40,618 bases of DNA from Hamiltosporidium magnivora (Eukaryota > Microsporidia > Dubosqiidae), in contig PITI01000010.1 of the NCBI GenBank assembly GCA_004325065.1, positions 1-40,618 of the forward strand, written 5' to 3'. A model generated the notes under the pieces. It did no database searches, was not told the DNA's origin, and saw nothing but the letters and a program-made list of their open reading frames with translations. A program made the translations under genes and the position numbers. Each line of letters starts with the position of its first letter. Position 1 is the first letter of the stretch. Below, one piece after another: positions 10,706 to 22,025 of the stretch.

Positions 10706-13700
10706 ATTTTTTGTAATTTTACTTAAAAAAAATCTGATTGATTTTATTTTAAAATGATTTTATGAAAATCGTTTCTAAATACAAATTTTATTCGTTTGAT
10801 TTTTTTTTATAAATTGTATAATTTTAAAATTTTATATTTTCTAGATTAATTTTAATACTGGTTTTTAACAATAAAAACCAAGTAGATGTTGATTTTCTGG
10901 TTTAAAGACGAACTTTTCATTGTATTATTGATCCAACTTGAAATTAAAAAAAAACCGTAAAGTTTTATTTTAAAGATTCGAAAAAATATTTATTGGATTG
11001 CATTAGTATAAATTAAAATTTTCAAATCAAGGCTATTATTTACATTCTTTTTAAATTTTGAAATGATAATTTAATCACGGTTATAATATACACAATGAGT
11101 TGTTCTTTTATTTGATGTTTTGATGTTCAATACTTATTTATTCACATGTATCTAAAGTTATTAGTTTTTCTTACCAGCCCGTGGATGTAATGCCTAATCA
11201 TTTTCTATGCTTTTTTTAAATATTTAGCTTTGATTCCAATATTTTTCTCAATTAAAAGATTTAGATTGTTTTTAGAACACGATGATTTTATATAGACATA
11301 TATTCTGACTCATACTTGATTTCTTGAATTTTTTTCTGGTGTTTAGTAAACATTTTAGTTTATTTCTTAAAAGAATCAAATTGATACTTCATATTTAAAT
11401 GCCATTTACGTATCTGTCGGTAAATAGTAAATCCTAGGTTTTTCTGTTTCAAAAATTTTACACAGCTAGAGAGGCAACTATACTTTATTCGAGAGTTACA
11501 TACCTCACATTCTTATATAAATTAAATTATAGAAATAAATACTCTGAAATTCGCTATCTTTTTTTAATCCTGATGTAATTTTATTTAAAATACATCTTTA
11601 AAAAATTTTGTAGATCTACTAATTCATAAGTTCGTCTGAAAAGCCAAATGTTTTTCAAGAAATTATATGAGTTTTAAATTTTGTTTTTTTTTATTATAAT
11701 ATATAAGCATATACAATAAATATTTGCATAATTCACTAAACTTAGTCATAAATTCAACATTCATTTATGTTTTTAATGTAGATTCTGTTTTCTAGAAAGC
11801 AAAATAAAATCCCATTTTCGGTTTCAAATTTCTATTCTTAGGTAATTTAGAAAATCGCCATATGTACTAACACAGTAAACTTTGATTGTGACTGTTTTTT
11901 ATTTTGCCCCATCATGACAGTATTATAATCTTTCTGAAATTTTATTTATAAACGCTGATCATAACTTAAATATTCCAAAAAAAAAATTCATCCGTCCAAG
12001 TTAAATCCTATTTCGTAAATTATTGAAAACCCTTTCTTAAAATTTATATTTTTACTTTTTTACGAAAAACAAAGGCTTTGAAAATATATAATTGGGCCTC
12101 TATACTCAAAAATGCGTTAGTATTTTTCAAGTTTTATTTCCTGTAATAAAAAGATATTTAAACACCTGCATAAGATCCATATTTTGATTAGTAATTAAAT
12201 ATAAATTAAGAATTTACTTAAGTACATCTGTCGTTCCTGATAAAATATATTAAAGTATTAATTTTCACAAATAACGAACTTTTATCATATAAATAAAAAT
12301 CCTGCCATTATTCAAGGATAAATCCTTCGACTCTTGATACAGGAATTTTTGCATAGTTAAATAGGCGCTGGTGGGCTTTTATTTGCCATATTTATTTATT
12401 TCTAAGTATTTTAAATACCGTATTTATACGAGCAGAAGTTTTTTTGCTCTAATATATTAAAAATGAAATTTGTAAAATCAGAATTGCAGAATTTATATAA
12501 AATTTGCAAATAATATCTCTAAAATGTTTAAAAGTAAATTCATTTTTAAAAATTACACAAAATATTTATTTATTTTCCGGAAAAGGTTTTTAAAAATCGA
12601 TATAGTTCGAAAAAAAGAGAGATAAGATGTTTTTTTTCGAATCTTTATCTATAGAGAATTAATATTTGGATTTTATTTAACTTATAAGATAGCTGATCCC
12701 TATTTGGTTCTACATTATATAGCAAATAAAATTGAAAGCTATAGATATATTTAGCAGTTTAAAACTAGAAATCAAATGGTTAATAACTAAAAAATCGATA
12801 TAAAAAACCAATTATCTCTCAATATATATTAAATGCATGCTGCTAGAGAATTCTGAAAAATAAAATGTAACATGTTCGTTAAATCTTTGCATTTTTTTAA
12901 TAAAAACCCCTTATGGATTTTAAATATCTGAAAGCAAATTCTTCAGGCAAAAATCACCTTAAATTCTTTCAAAAACTTTAACAGATTGAACACGATCTAT
13001 GAAAGAACAATTTTGTATGCTTGATGCTAAATTTATTTTTATATATTTTTCAAAATAGCTAAAAAAAGTATATTACAAAGGAAAAAATTTAAATTTAAAG
13101 ATATCATAAAGAAAGTTTTCATCCCCTGTAATACACTCACTGCATGAAAAAACTTGCCATACAATGCTAAAGACCGAAAATTTTAATTGAAATATTAATT
13201 ACCCTAAGCTTAACAACATATTCTTTCTGTGCAAATTTATACTCCCAAAAATTTTTATAGGCATATTGGAAAAGATATTTGAACTAATTAAAATATTTGT
13301 GTAAAAAATGGGAAAATCGTAATTCTAAATTGAAAATCCAAAGTGGATTATAAATAAAAAATTCGGGACGTAATTAATCGAATATATAGAAAGTATATTG
13401 TTCGTAGTGTATCATGTAGCGATAAGAGCATTGTGCATGTCACATAGGCATCATAATATGTTATGAAAAGTAAGTATGCCAAAATCTAGATTTGGTGAAG
13501 AAATACATAGAAAGTATTATCGCATCTTATAATTTTTCACGTATTTCCCAAGGATGTTCGGAACCAGAAATTCGATTCTGTTAAACCGAGGCAAGAAAAT
13601 ATCAACGAGGGAACTGCGTTTAAATTAACACTTAAATCTTGCACATCAATTATATATTAGAAGTTAAGCTGTTATATTTACCAAATAGAAGTCGAAGAAG

Positions 13701-14634
13701 AAACTTAAAACAGTCTTAAAAAAGAATTAAATGAACGGCTTTTTTAAAAATATTAATTAGTATTTAGCTTCGGCGCGCATACCTTCAAATATATTACAGC
13801 TGTGTTTAAATCGCGAACCTTGGGTTAATAATTCATAAATCAATATTCAGAAATAACTCAATATAAATTCCAGATATTTCCTTAAATACAATGAAAATAC
13901 AGTTCTATTACTGGATGAGTTCATTAGTATGATTTTTTTTTATTTTCTTACATTTGGGAATCTGCTGGAATTAATCTTATGTAGAAATTTCGAATAGATT
14001 ACTTACCTATTCTTTGCAAATATTTTTGGATGCTGTAAAAATCTTAAATTTGGCGATTCATCTTGAACTGAAGATTTTATACTACATAACACGTGGTGGA
14101 GAAATAAAACTCAACAGAAATCATAATTCAACAAAAGGGCCTGTATATTATATATTTTTAAGTTTGAGTTTAAGTTTGCAAAAATATTTTTGAAGAAAAA
14201 AGAACAGGCGAAAATTATCTGTTAATATTATATGGGTATGGCAAAATTCTTATTAGAAGGCCATATAAAATATTTTTACAGAATATTGCGCCAGACAAGA
14301 GGCAATAAAAGGTGTTAAATGGGTTCAATTTATTCAAAATCCAAATTATTTGAATTATTTGAATTTAATTAATTTAATTTTGCCAATACACCATAATACT
14401 ATAATATTATAACTGGTCGTTATATTTTGTACGTAAAAGCCCAAAAAATTACAAAATAAAATTTGAAACAAATATCTAAACGCACACGGTTCATATCATA
14501 TTGAAACATGATAGATTTTTTCTTAGTCTAATTTATTTATATCAATTTAGCTTAAACTATACCAATGATTTTCGTATGAATTATACTGTAGATTAGATTC
14601 GTCTTAAAGTATTTGATTGTTTGTATAATAATTT
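10706..14634. other. Gene-free A+T-rich region
   Basis: Both strands are densely interrupted by stops and I see no gene, tRNA or tandem array. A short run CATAATACTATAATA near 14390 is a two-unit version of the 8-bp microsatellite at 31418. The stretch 13540-13640 is slightly less A+T-rich and could be an eroded coding remnant, but I cannot assign it. Confidence 0.5.
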
Positions 14635-15285
14635 ACTCTATTATAAAAAATATCATTTTTTTGAGACAATAGCATGAGTTATTTTTTTTCATGCTAAAAA
14701 TGCGGCTCTAGGCTTAAGATAAAGAACTGCTGCCCCAACACTTCATCATTAATTCTTGGGATACCTACATCTCAAAGCCTTTCTCCATAAATATGTGCAG
14801 AACCCAATTAATAGGTGAGATAGTTGTCCGGATTCGTTAATGTTTGTTGCATAGTGTGGGATTGCAGTCGGAAACCACCCTGAGCTTCTTTGAGACTATG
14901 CATAATTTCTTTTACTCTACACTTTCGGACCCAATAACTTCTAGCTAATATATTTCAGTGACTTAAATGGTGTTCACCTAGACAGTGTATGCCATATGAA
15001 CAGTTTAATCCGCTACTTAACTCACCCTGCTTTAAATATTTTAATTTTCTATAGCTTTGAAGCGCTGAGTCTTCTAATTCGAGTGAGCAAGGCTAGTTTG
15101 ATGCCTTTAAATGGTGATTACTTATAAATTCAGACGCGTTATTCAATCTAGTTAGATGAAAACTACAAAATAAATTTGTAGAAAAGTTTCGCCATTTCGT
15201 AGACTTTCCCTCCTTATACAAATCCTGTAGACAAGAAAATATTTTTCTTTATTCCTACCGACAATTTAAAAATAAACTTCACACC
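14635..15285 (-). repeat. Dispersed unidentified repeat, copy 3 (inverted)
   Basis: Read on the minus strand, this matches the repeat at 35865-36515: GGCGAAACTTTTCTACAAAT near its start, ATTAGAAGACT, TAGGTGAACACCATTTAAGT where copy 2 has TAGGTGGACCCCATGTAAGT, AGTGTAGAG, CAACAAACATTAACGAAT and GATGTAGGTATCCCAAGA. Similarity runs across about 650 bp, including the A-rich 3' part (GCATGAAAAAAAATAAC). Orientation is opposite to the other two copies. No shared frame is open. Confidence 0.7.
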
Positions 15286-16980
15286 AGTTTCAAATACTCA
15301 TTGCCAAAGAGAAAGTTTTTTTGGTGGTTTTAGTCCCTTTAAAATATACAATTGAAATATTTATATTTTCATAAAGCAAACTAAAGTGTACATATGTCTT
15401 TAGAATAATCAACTACCTTTATAAACACTCTAAAAGTAACCAAAAAAAATCGAAGAAAATAATTTTTAGTGTAGAAATATTTATATACAAAGAATTTTCG
15501 ATTTTTAGATTTTGAACCGAATGAGAGTCAGATGAGAAACGATCTTAACTTTCAAAGATCATTGAATTATTTTTTATGGGAGCGAATAAAAGATTCATAA
15601 AAAATTCTTTGAAAAAGATATTACCATGTGAAATTCAAAGAAACCAACCCAAATGACCCACACTTTTAGACATATTTAGCAAGCTGTAGAAACTAAAACT
15701 CCAAACATTTTTGGATTATTGTGGATTTCAAATTAAAATACATTTTGTCGAATTGATTCACATTTGAAAGCCGGGATTATTGATAACAAGTAAAATGCAA
15801 GTTTAAAGGCGGTAACTAGATTCAAAAGAAAAAAAATAGCTTCTCAAGGAACATATTAAACTTTAAATAAAAAAATTAGTTATTATTCTGTCGTTAAAAA
15901 ATATTAAGCTTAAAATTTATGAAGCAGAAAAACAATATATGATTATCCAGAATGTCTATTCCACAATAATATATCTCGAGAAGAGAAAAAAACATGCACA
16001 GTGCTCAGAAACTAGAAAATTTAAAGGCAAAAACAACTCGACATAATTGTTAGAAAAAAGAGAATATCTGGCCCTATGCCATGAAGATTTTCTATATTCG
16101 CAGTCGAATAATATCATTATTGTAAAGATTTATATCAGAATAAATTCTTTTGGAAGCCCTCTTAAACATAAAAATCCTGTTTATAAAATTCGAAATGACT
16201 ATCAAAACTATAAAAAAATAGGTATGTTCGTATATTTAACTTACTCAATACATGTAAAGATAAATTTTTAATATTAAATTTATTTAGAATTTTTTAGCAT
16301 TTTATATAGAATCAAAGCATGTGTTAAAATGAAGTTAAAATGTTTTATTATTCGAAACCCGAATTAAGATAATATGTTTAGGTACAAAACAATTTTATGA
16401 GCCTATATAGGTATATACGGCATTCGAAAATAACTATTACTATTATTGAATTTAAAGCTTAAAAACATAATAAATAAAATTTCTTAGAGTTTGTATGTAC
16501 TTTAAAAATACTTATGCTAGCAAATTATAGGGCGCTATGCCACTATACATGCATATTCTATAAAACCATAACATAGGAATATTCAAATAATTTTCAACAT
16601 ATAATAATGAACTAATTGAAAAAAAAAACATAGAGCAGCAACTAGTTTTTTTTTGATAAAATTTATAAATCGAAAACAGTGATTTAAAAATAAGCTATTC
16701 TTCTTGGAGTGCCAATAATTCTTCTAGACACATAAACAATAAAACAAAACAAAGTATTTATGATTCTACTTCATTTCTTACTTTTTTTTTGGAAAAAAAT
16801 CAAATCTTAATTAACATCATAAAGAAATTATGACTCAATTAAAGAAAATTAGATAAAAGTTACATCTAAAATACCGGTATTTTTTAAAAAATGCATTAAA
16901 TGAGCTTATATAATTATCTAAATTAAATTATATAGATTAAAACTAAAAATATAATCTTTTATGAATATAATTATTCCATT
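15286..16980. other. Gene-free A+T-rich region upstream of the broken LRR gene
   Basis: No gene-sized ATG frame, no RNA gene and no repeat could be supported. The open stretch at 16047-16271 starts with TTG, is 74 codons long and has no motif, so it is not called. Confidence 0.45.
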
Positions 16981-16982
16981 TT

Positions 16983-17006
16983 GATCTTTAAAAAGGCAAT
17001 TTTCTG
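16983..17006 (+). promoter_or_regulatory. Upstream element conserved between the two family-B genes (copy at the broken gene)
   Basis: GATCTTTA, six variable bases, then a run through GCAATTTTCTG. It matches 26483-26506 at 21 of 24 positions without a gap. It lies 142 nt before the ATG at 17125; the partner lies 120 nt before the ATG at 26603. It may be retained regulatory sequence or simply part of the original duplication. Confidence 0.4.
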
Positions 17007-17124
17007 CTAATCAAATAAGTTTTGGTAAAAATACATGTTTTATCAATTAATTAATCGCGTTTAATATTTTTTTATAGATAAAAAAGAATAAAAAAACTAT
17101 TTAATAGAATAAAAATGTCAAACC

Positions 17125-19622
17125 ATGTATTTTTTCCTCCGATTTAGACATTTTTGCAGTACTTTTCCCGTTAGAAATATAGAAATACAAAGTTCAAGAA
17201 GTAAGATGTTCATGGTGATGTTTCGTTGCTTGATTGAAGATCTATATGGTTTATGTTTTTTAAACGCAGTATATTCTGCAACTCTATCGAATAATGGACG
17301 AATAGAGTTTGCGCTGATTGACTGGAACTGGATAGAAGCAATCACTAGAGAGGATCTTGCCGCTGCAAAATATTGGCTGGCACGACAGAATGAAAGGAAC
17401 GTACTTGATTTTTGCCCTGGGAATCATTTTTTTAGAAATAATAGAATATACCCTGAATTCTTCGTTTGTCCACATGGTCTATCATTTCTTTATCATAAAC
17501 CATTACATATTTTAGAAGTGAATTACAGAGATGATTGGAAGGTAAGATTTCGCGTCCTAAATTATTTTTTATCTAAGAATTCGAATGAGCCATTCCTTTT
17601 CTATCGTTCATCATTCGGCATTTCATATCAATTATTCAGTAGTTTTGTTAAATATCTTACAAGCGAATCGTTTGATTCACCAAATGATTTATCTTATGAG
17701 TTGTTTTACAAATTTATAAAAATATTAGATGTTTTAGATCCCATAAGTAGTGATTTTCTGAGTGAATTTTATTATAAGTTGTACAAAGATGGTTTAATGA
17801 ACTCTATTTCGGTCGATATTATAAATGATTCTGAGAATTACAGATTGCGTTTTTTTAATGAAAAAAAACGACGTAGGCCCTTTATGTATTTTTTTGGTGT
17901 CTTAAACGATTTTTTAGATGCGTGTTTGATTCCTAATATTTCTACACTTTCGATATTTAAGAAAAAGAATCAATCTATTGACCAATGTTTTAGAATACAG
18001 GAGAAGTTGATAGACTTGTTTTAAAAATATCCGCATGTTCTTTAGATTTTCTCATGCCTAGTTTAGCAGAAAATGCGCATATTTTTAATTGGCTCTTATC
18101 AGTTACCGAGATTTCTGGTTTCTATTTTGATAATACCGAATTTACTTTTAATCCAATTAACTTTAAAAATGTTTGTGGCTTTATGCATCCTGAAATACCA
18201 AAAAAATCTTCAGATCCCTTACAAACGGTACCTTCAGATTTTTTTATAATCTTGAACGACGATAATCAAAGAAGAATGCAATATTTAAGATTTGTAAATG
18301 TTGATATTTGCTTTGATATATTCGAAACACTTTTATCTAAAACTAATATATCTTATTTTGAAGTTTCATATTGTTCAGTTGATGAATGTCATAAGATTAC
18401 GGAACTATTGGAACAAATGCCAGAACTAAATGTTTTCATATTACATGGGGTTGGAATAAGACCAGACGATTTAGATAGAATTCTCTTTTCTAAAATTGAA
18501 ATTTTGGTTCTAGTTGGATGTATATTTGAGAGCGATTCAGTATGGATATCAAAAGAAAGCCCGGATTTTGTATATGAAATAATGAAAAATTTACGAACAT
18601 TGAATGTTTCAGCCTCGAAATTACCCATAGATTTTTTACATATACTTTTGCATTCTTTCAATCTCGAAAATTTAAATATTAGTCGTTTTGAATTTCTGCC
18701 TGCAAATTCTTCGTTTTCCCTGATAAGTTTAAGAAAAAATAGGTATTCTTTGCAACTCGACAAATATATTCCAAATAAGTATTTAGAGATGTTTTCTAGG
18801 ACATATTTCGCAAATTTTCTGAGTCTATGCGATTCATTTATTTTTAGTGATATAGTTTTCTTTTTTAATATAGGAGATCTGATAGATTCGGTAAAATTTC
18901 TTGATCTAAGTGATAATCTTTTTCCAGCAGAATTTTTGACTTTGATAGATAATTTTAAAAACCTGAAAAAAATTAAACTTTCTGCTAGTCTTCCTTCAAG
19001 TACAGTTGGTTTGCCGAATCTTGGAATTTTTGAAACGGTGATGGCTTTAGATGTATCAAGAAATGATATAAATGCTACAAATTATGATTTCGTTTCTAAA
19101 TTTAAAGGTTTAAAATCTCTGAGCCTTGCAAACTGTAAACTAGAAAATAAATTATTAAAAAAAATAATGACCAAAGATATGTGTGCTACTTTGATTTCTT
19201 TAGATCTTTCGGGTGTTGATTTGTGTTTTTTGGATTTTAAAAACATTGTTTGTTGCAAGCAACTTAAAATTTTATATTTTCAAATTTCAAATGATCATCC
19301 TTTATCTTATTATTGTGATTATTTAGAGTTAACTTCTGCGAAATTAAATTTAAATGTTTTGAAAGTGGAAATTAAAGGTGGTGTTTGTTTTGACGATCTA
19401 GTGAGTTTAGCTGGATTTTCAAATTTGTCGGAAGTTAAAATTACATGTTCTACATTTATTAAAACAGGCGAAGAGAATTTTATAAGATTCAATCCAAAAA
19501 TTTCAAATTTTAGGCTTGAGTTGTGTTTAAAATATTATAATCTTGATATCGATACCCTGAACATTTTAGATGAAATGTTTGAAAATTGTTCAATTTCAAT
19601 TGTTAGCCCGCATTTATCCTAA
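17125..19622 (+). pseudogene. Frameshifted family-B secreted LRR protein
   Basis: A full-length paralogue of the 829-aa protein at 26603-29092, broken by one net 1-nt deletion. The first frame (17125-18024, 299 aa) covers the N-terminal domain: YPEFFVCPHG, DDWKVRFRVLN, MYFFGVLN. After TTTAGA at 17989-17994 the paralogue has 21 nt before CTTGT, whereas this copy has 20. The homologous reading then continues in the -1 frame (LVLKISACSLDFLMPS) through 19622 with good LRRs such as VKFLDLSDNLF, VMALDVSRNDI and LISLDLSGVDL. Joined, it would be about 832 codons, so nothing else is missing. No canonical -1 slippery heptamer lies in the 30-nt window where a ribosomal shift would have to happen, and no GTAAGT intron signal is seen there. 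A recent pseudogene or a base-call error are the likely explanations. A polyadenylation hexamer is still present after the stop. Confidence 0.85.
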
Positions 19623-19645
19623 AGAACTGACAATGAGTTTATTTA

Positions 19646-19651
19646 AATAAA
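19646..19651 (+). terminator. Probable polyadenylation signal AATAAA
   Basis: AATAAAGTT begins 24 nt after the stop of the frameshifted LRR gene. The same AATAAAGTT occurs 31 nt after the stop of its intact paralogue, and some similarity continues for several tens of bases beyond. Confidence 0.4.
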
Positions 19652-19659
19652 GTTAAAAG

Positions 19660-21780
19660 TAATATATTTAGATTCTTAATGTTTCTTCTTATCTCATACG
19701 CTTATTTATTCATAAATTTTCTGCTAGCTTCGTTCCTAAATAAATTTTTACATTATTTCAGAACATTATGAGCGTTACAAGAGTTTCCCACAAAGAAAAA
19801 ATATACGATCAAAACATTAGGATTCAAAAACCAAAAGCGACCACAAACTACGAAAATTTTTTGTAAACCAAATTTCCAAACCAAAAAAATTGTAAAATTC
19901 CTCAATATAAAATATACGCCTGTAGAATAGCATCTAAATATTTAAAGAATAAAGCCCGCGAATATTATAAAATAATTTAACTTAAATCTATATACAACTC
20001 GTAAAGAAAATATTATTCGGTTAGGGATAGTGTGATATTTATATGATAAGTGGCATAAACAAGCAAAAAAAAAGCACAAGTGGTTTAATTCTAGTATCAA
20101 ATAGGAATTAAAAAATGAATTTAAAAGTTGAATGTATCAAAAACACATATGATAAGAAACACAGCTATAAGTTTACTTGATAGAATAAAACCCGATTCTA
20201 GGTATATATTTTGTTTAAATAAAAAAGTTCAAGCATTTTAAATATTAAGCCGATATATGTAGCTCATATCGATTCAGGTGTTTTTCAAGAATGATTACTG
20301 AAAAAATCGTTTGAGAGCCAGCTGAAAATAAATCGTATTATTTCGAATAATTGTTTGTTATAAGTTTTTTAGATAAAAATTATGAAAAATATGTTTCTTG
20401 AAATAATTGCTTATATAGATTTACTAATTTTTTGATTAAAACTTGTTCTCCTGATGGTAAATACAAGCAGTTCATTAAAAAGTTTTAATATAGATAAGTT
20501 TTTCTTCACAAAATCAAATTATCATTCAACACAAGTCCTGTTTTGAGAAGGATTAAAAGTGCAAGAACCAAGATTGCAATTCTTCACTTGGTACAAGACC
20601 GGTATTCTCGGTTTTATTATATCAAGGAAACTGATACTTTCTAAGTTTTTATAATAGTAAAATGTAGAGAAAATATGTTTCGGAAAGAATAATTTTTCTA
20701 GATTTAAATATTTTGGAACACGTCTTCATTCTAAAATCGTATCTAATGATACTGTTTTTAAAGAAATGTCTCAGAAAAATCAAAATTGGTGCTGCAACTT
20801 AACCACTAAATAAATTTAAATTTACAAAAAAAAAACATTTAATTTCATTTTTTTAAGGTGATGAATATAAAGATTAAGAAGTAATAAATCTGCAAATTTA
20901 TCATTCAGGTATGAATCTACTTTTAAAATTATAACAATTTACCATTTAAAACTTTACTATAGGAAAAAGAGTAGTTAGAATTAGGTATTTTTGGAAAAAT
21001 TATGCAGACAGCGTTCATATGTGCACTTAAAGAGCTGTGTAACAGTCTCGATCACACAAAGATAATTTTAATAAAAAAATAATAAAATTTTTTATTCGGC
21101 AGGAAAGGCGTATACACTCGTAATTAAAAATTGCGTAGAATTTTAATTTGTTTGTTATATTCATACTAAACACATTTCGATAGTTTATTTTATCCGAACG
21201 TGTGCTTTTTGATTTAATTTAATCGAGAAAAACGAAACGTATTTTTATCCCAAAAAAATATATAATAAGGTTTTACACCGGATACATAAGCTAATCCCCG
21301 ATAATCTTGAGCTACAACAGATTCAAAGAAACAAATGTCACGAGTTAATTTTTTCATCCTCAATACCGAAAGATAAACGAGTACTGAAAAAAGTAACCCT
21401 TTCTGCTGATTATTTCCATTTTTCTGAGCCTTTTTGCTTTAATTTTTCTACCTTCTTTTTAAATTTCATTGAACTCAACTAAAATAAATAAATTTGTTTA
21501 TTTGAAAATTTCTTAAGCTTCAAATTTTTATTTGATGCTAATATATTTATTATTGTGTTATATTGAGATTATTACGTCTTGAGGCTCTTCTTTCATTTTA
21601 TTTGTTATTTGATGCATGTTTAAAGCCAAATTTGGGTCTAAAAAATAATTTGAGTAATTTATGTGTATAAGAGCATTAGACAGGTTTCTTTCAGAGTTTT
21701 CCTGCTAGCAAAGTCTTCTTAGTTTTACATACAAAATTCTTATGATACTACATACATTGATAAAACTTTTCTATTTATTA
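19660..21780. other. Gene-free A+T-rich region
   Basis: No supportable gene, RNA or tandem repeat. A less A+T-rich patch around 20540-20640 contains stretches that could be eroded coding DNA but cannot be assigned. From about 21.4 kb onward the plus strand becomes conspicuously T-rich. Confidence 0.45.
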
Positions 21781-22025
21781 ATCCTCGGTAATACACCCCT
21801 GCTTGAGTCTTGGCTTTGTTAATTGATGCCGCCCACCAGTCTCATTCAGTGGGTTCGTTTACTTTTTTGGGTTTCGTAACAAGGTGGTTTTAAATGGTGG
21901 ATTGTTAGTCCTACGCGCAACCCTAAACATGAAGACCGGTTCATTTTAGTCGCTTCTTACAATAAGCAAGGAATACTTCAAGCTAATTTTGCTCCTGGCA
22001 GGGTGAGGAATAATAAAGCCCATAT
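21781..22025. mobile_element. G+C-richer island resembling a non-LTR element leader or SINE core
   Basis: This 245-bp stretch stands out from the A+T-rich surroundings. Plus-strand GTCGCTTCTTACAATAAGC (about 21949-21967) followed by AAGGAATACTTCAAGC, and minus-strand GGACTAACAATCCACC followed by TTGTTACGAAACCC, resemble, from memory, a conserved segment in SINEs and 5' regions of non-LTR retrotransposons of invertebrate animals. No intact frame is present. The orientation and family are not settled. If the resemblance holds, it is either an endogenous relic or a transferred host-type element. Confidence 0.35.

Noticed and set aside
17985..18030. Programmed -1 frameshift or intron explaining the break in the family-B gene
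   Set aside because: No canonical slippery heptamer in the permissible window, no GTAAGT donor, and the intact paralogue reads straight through at the same point.
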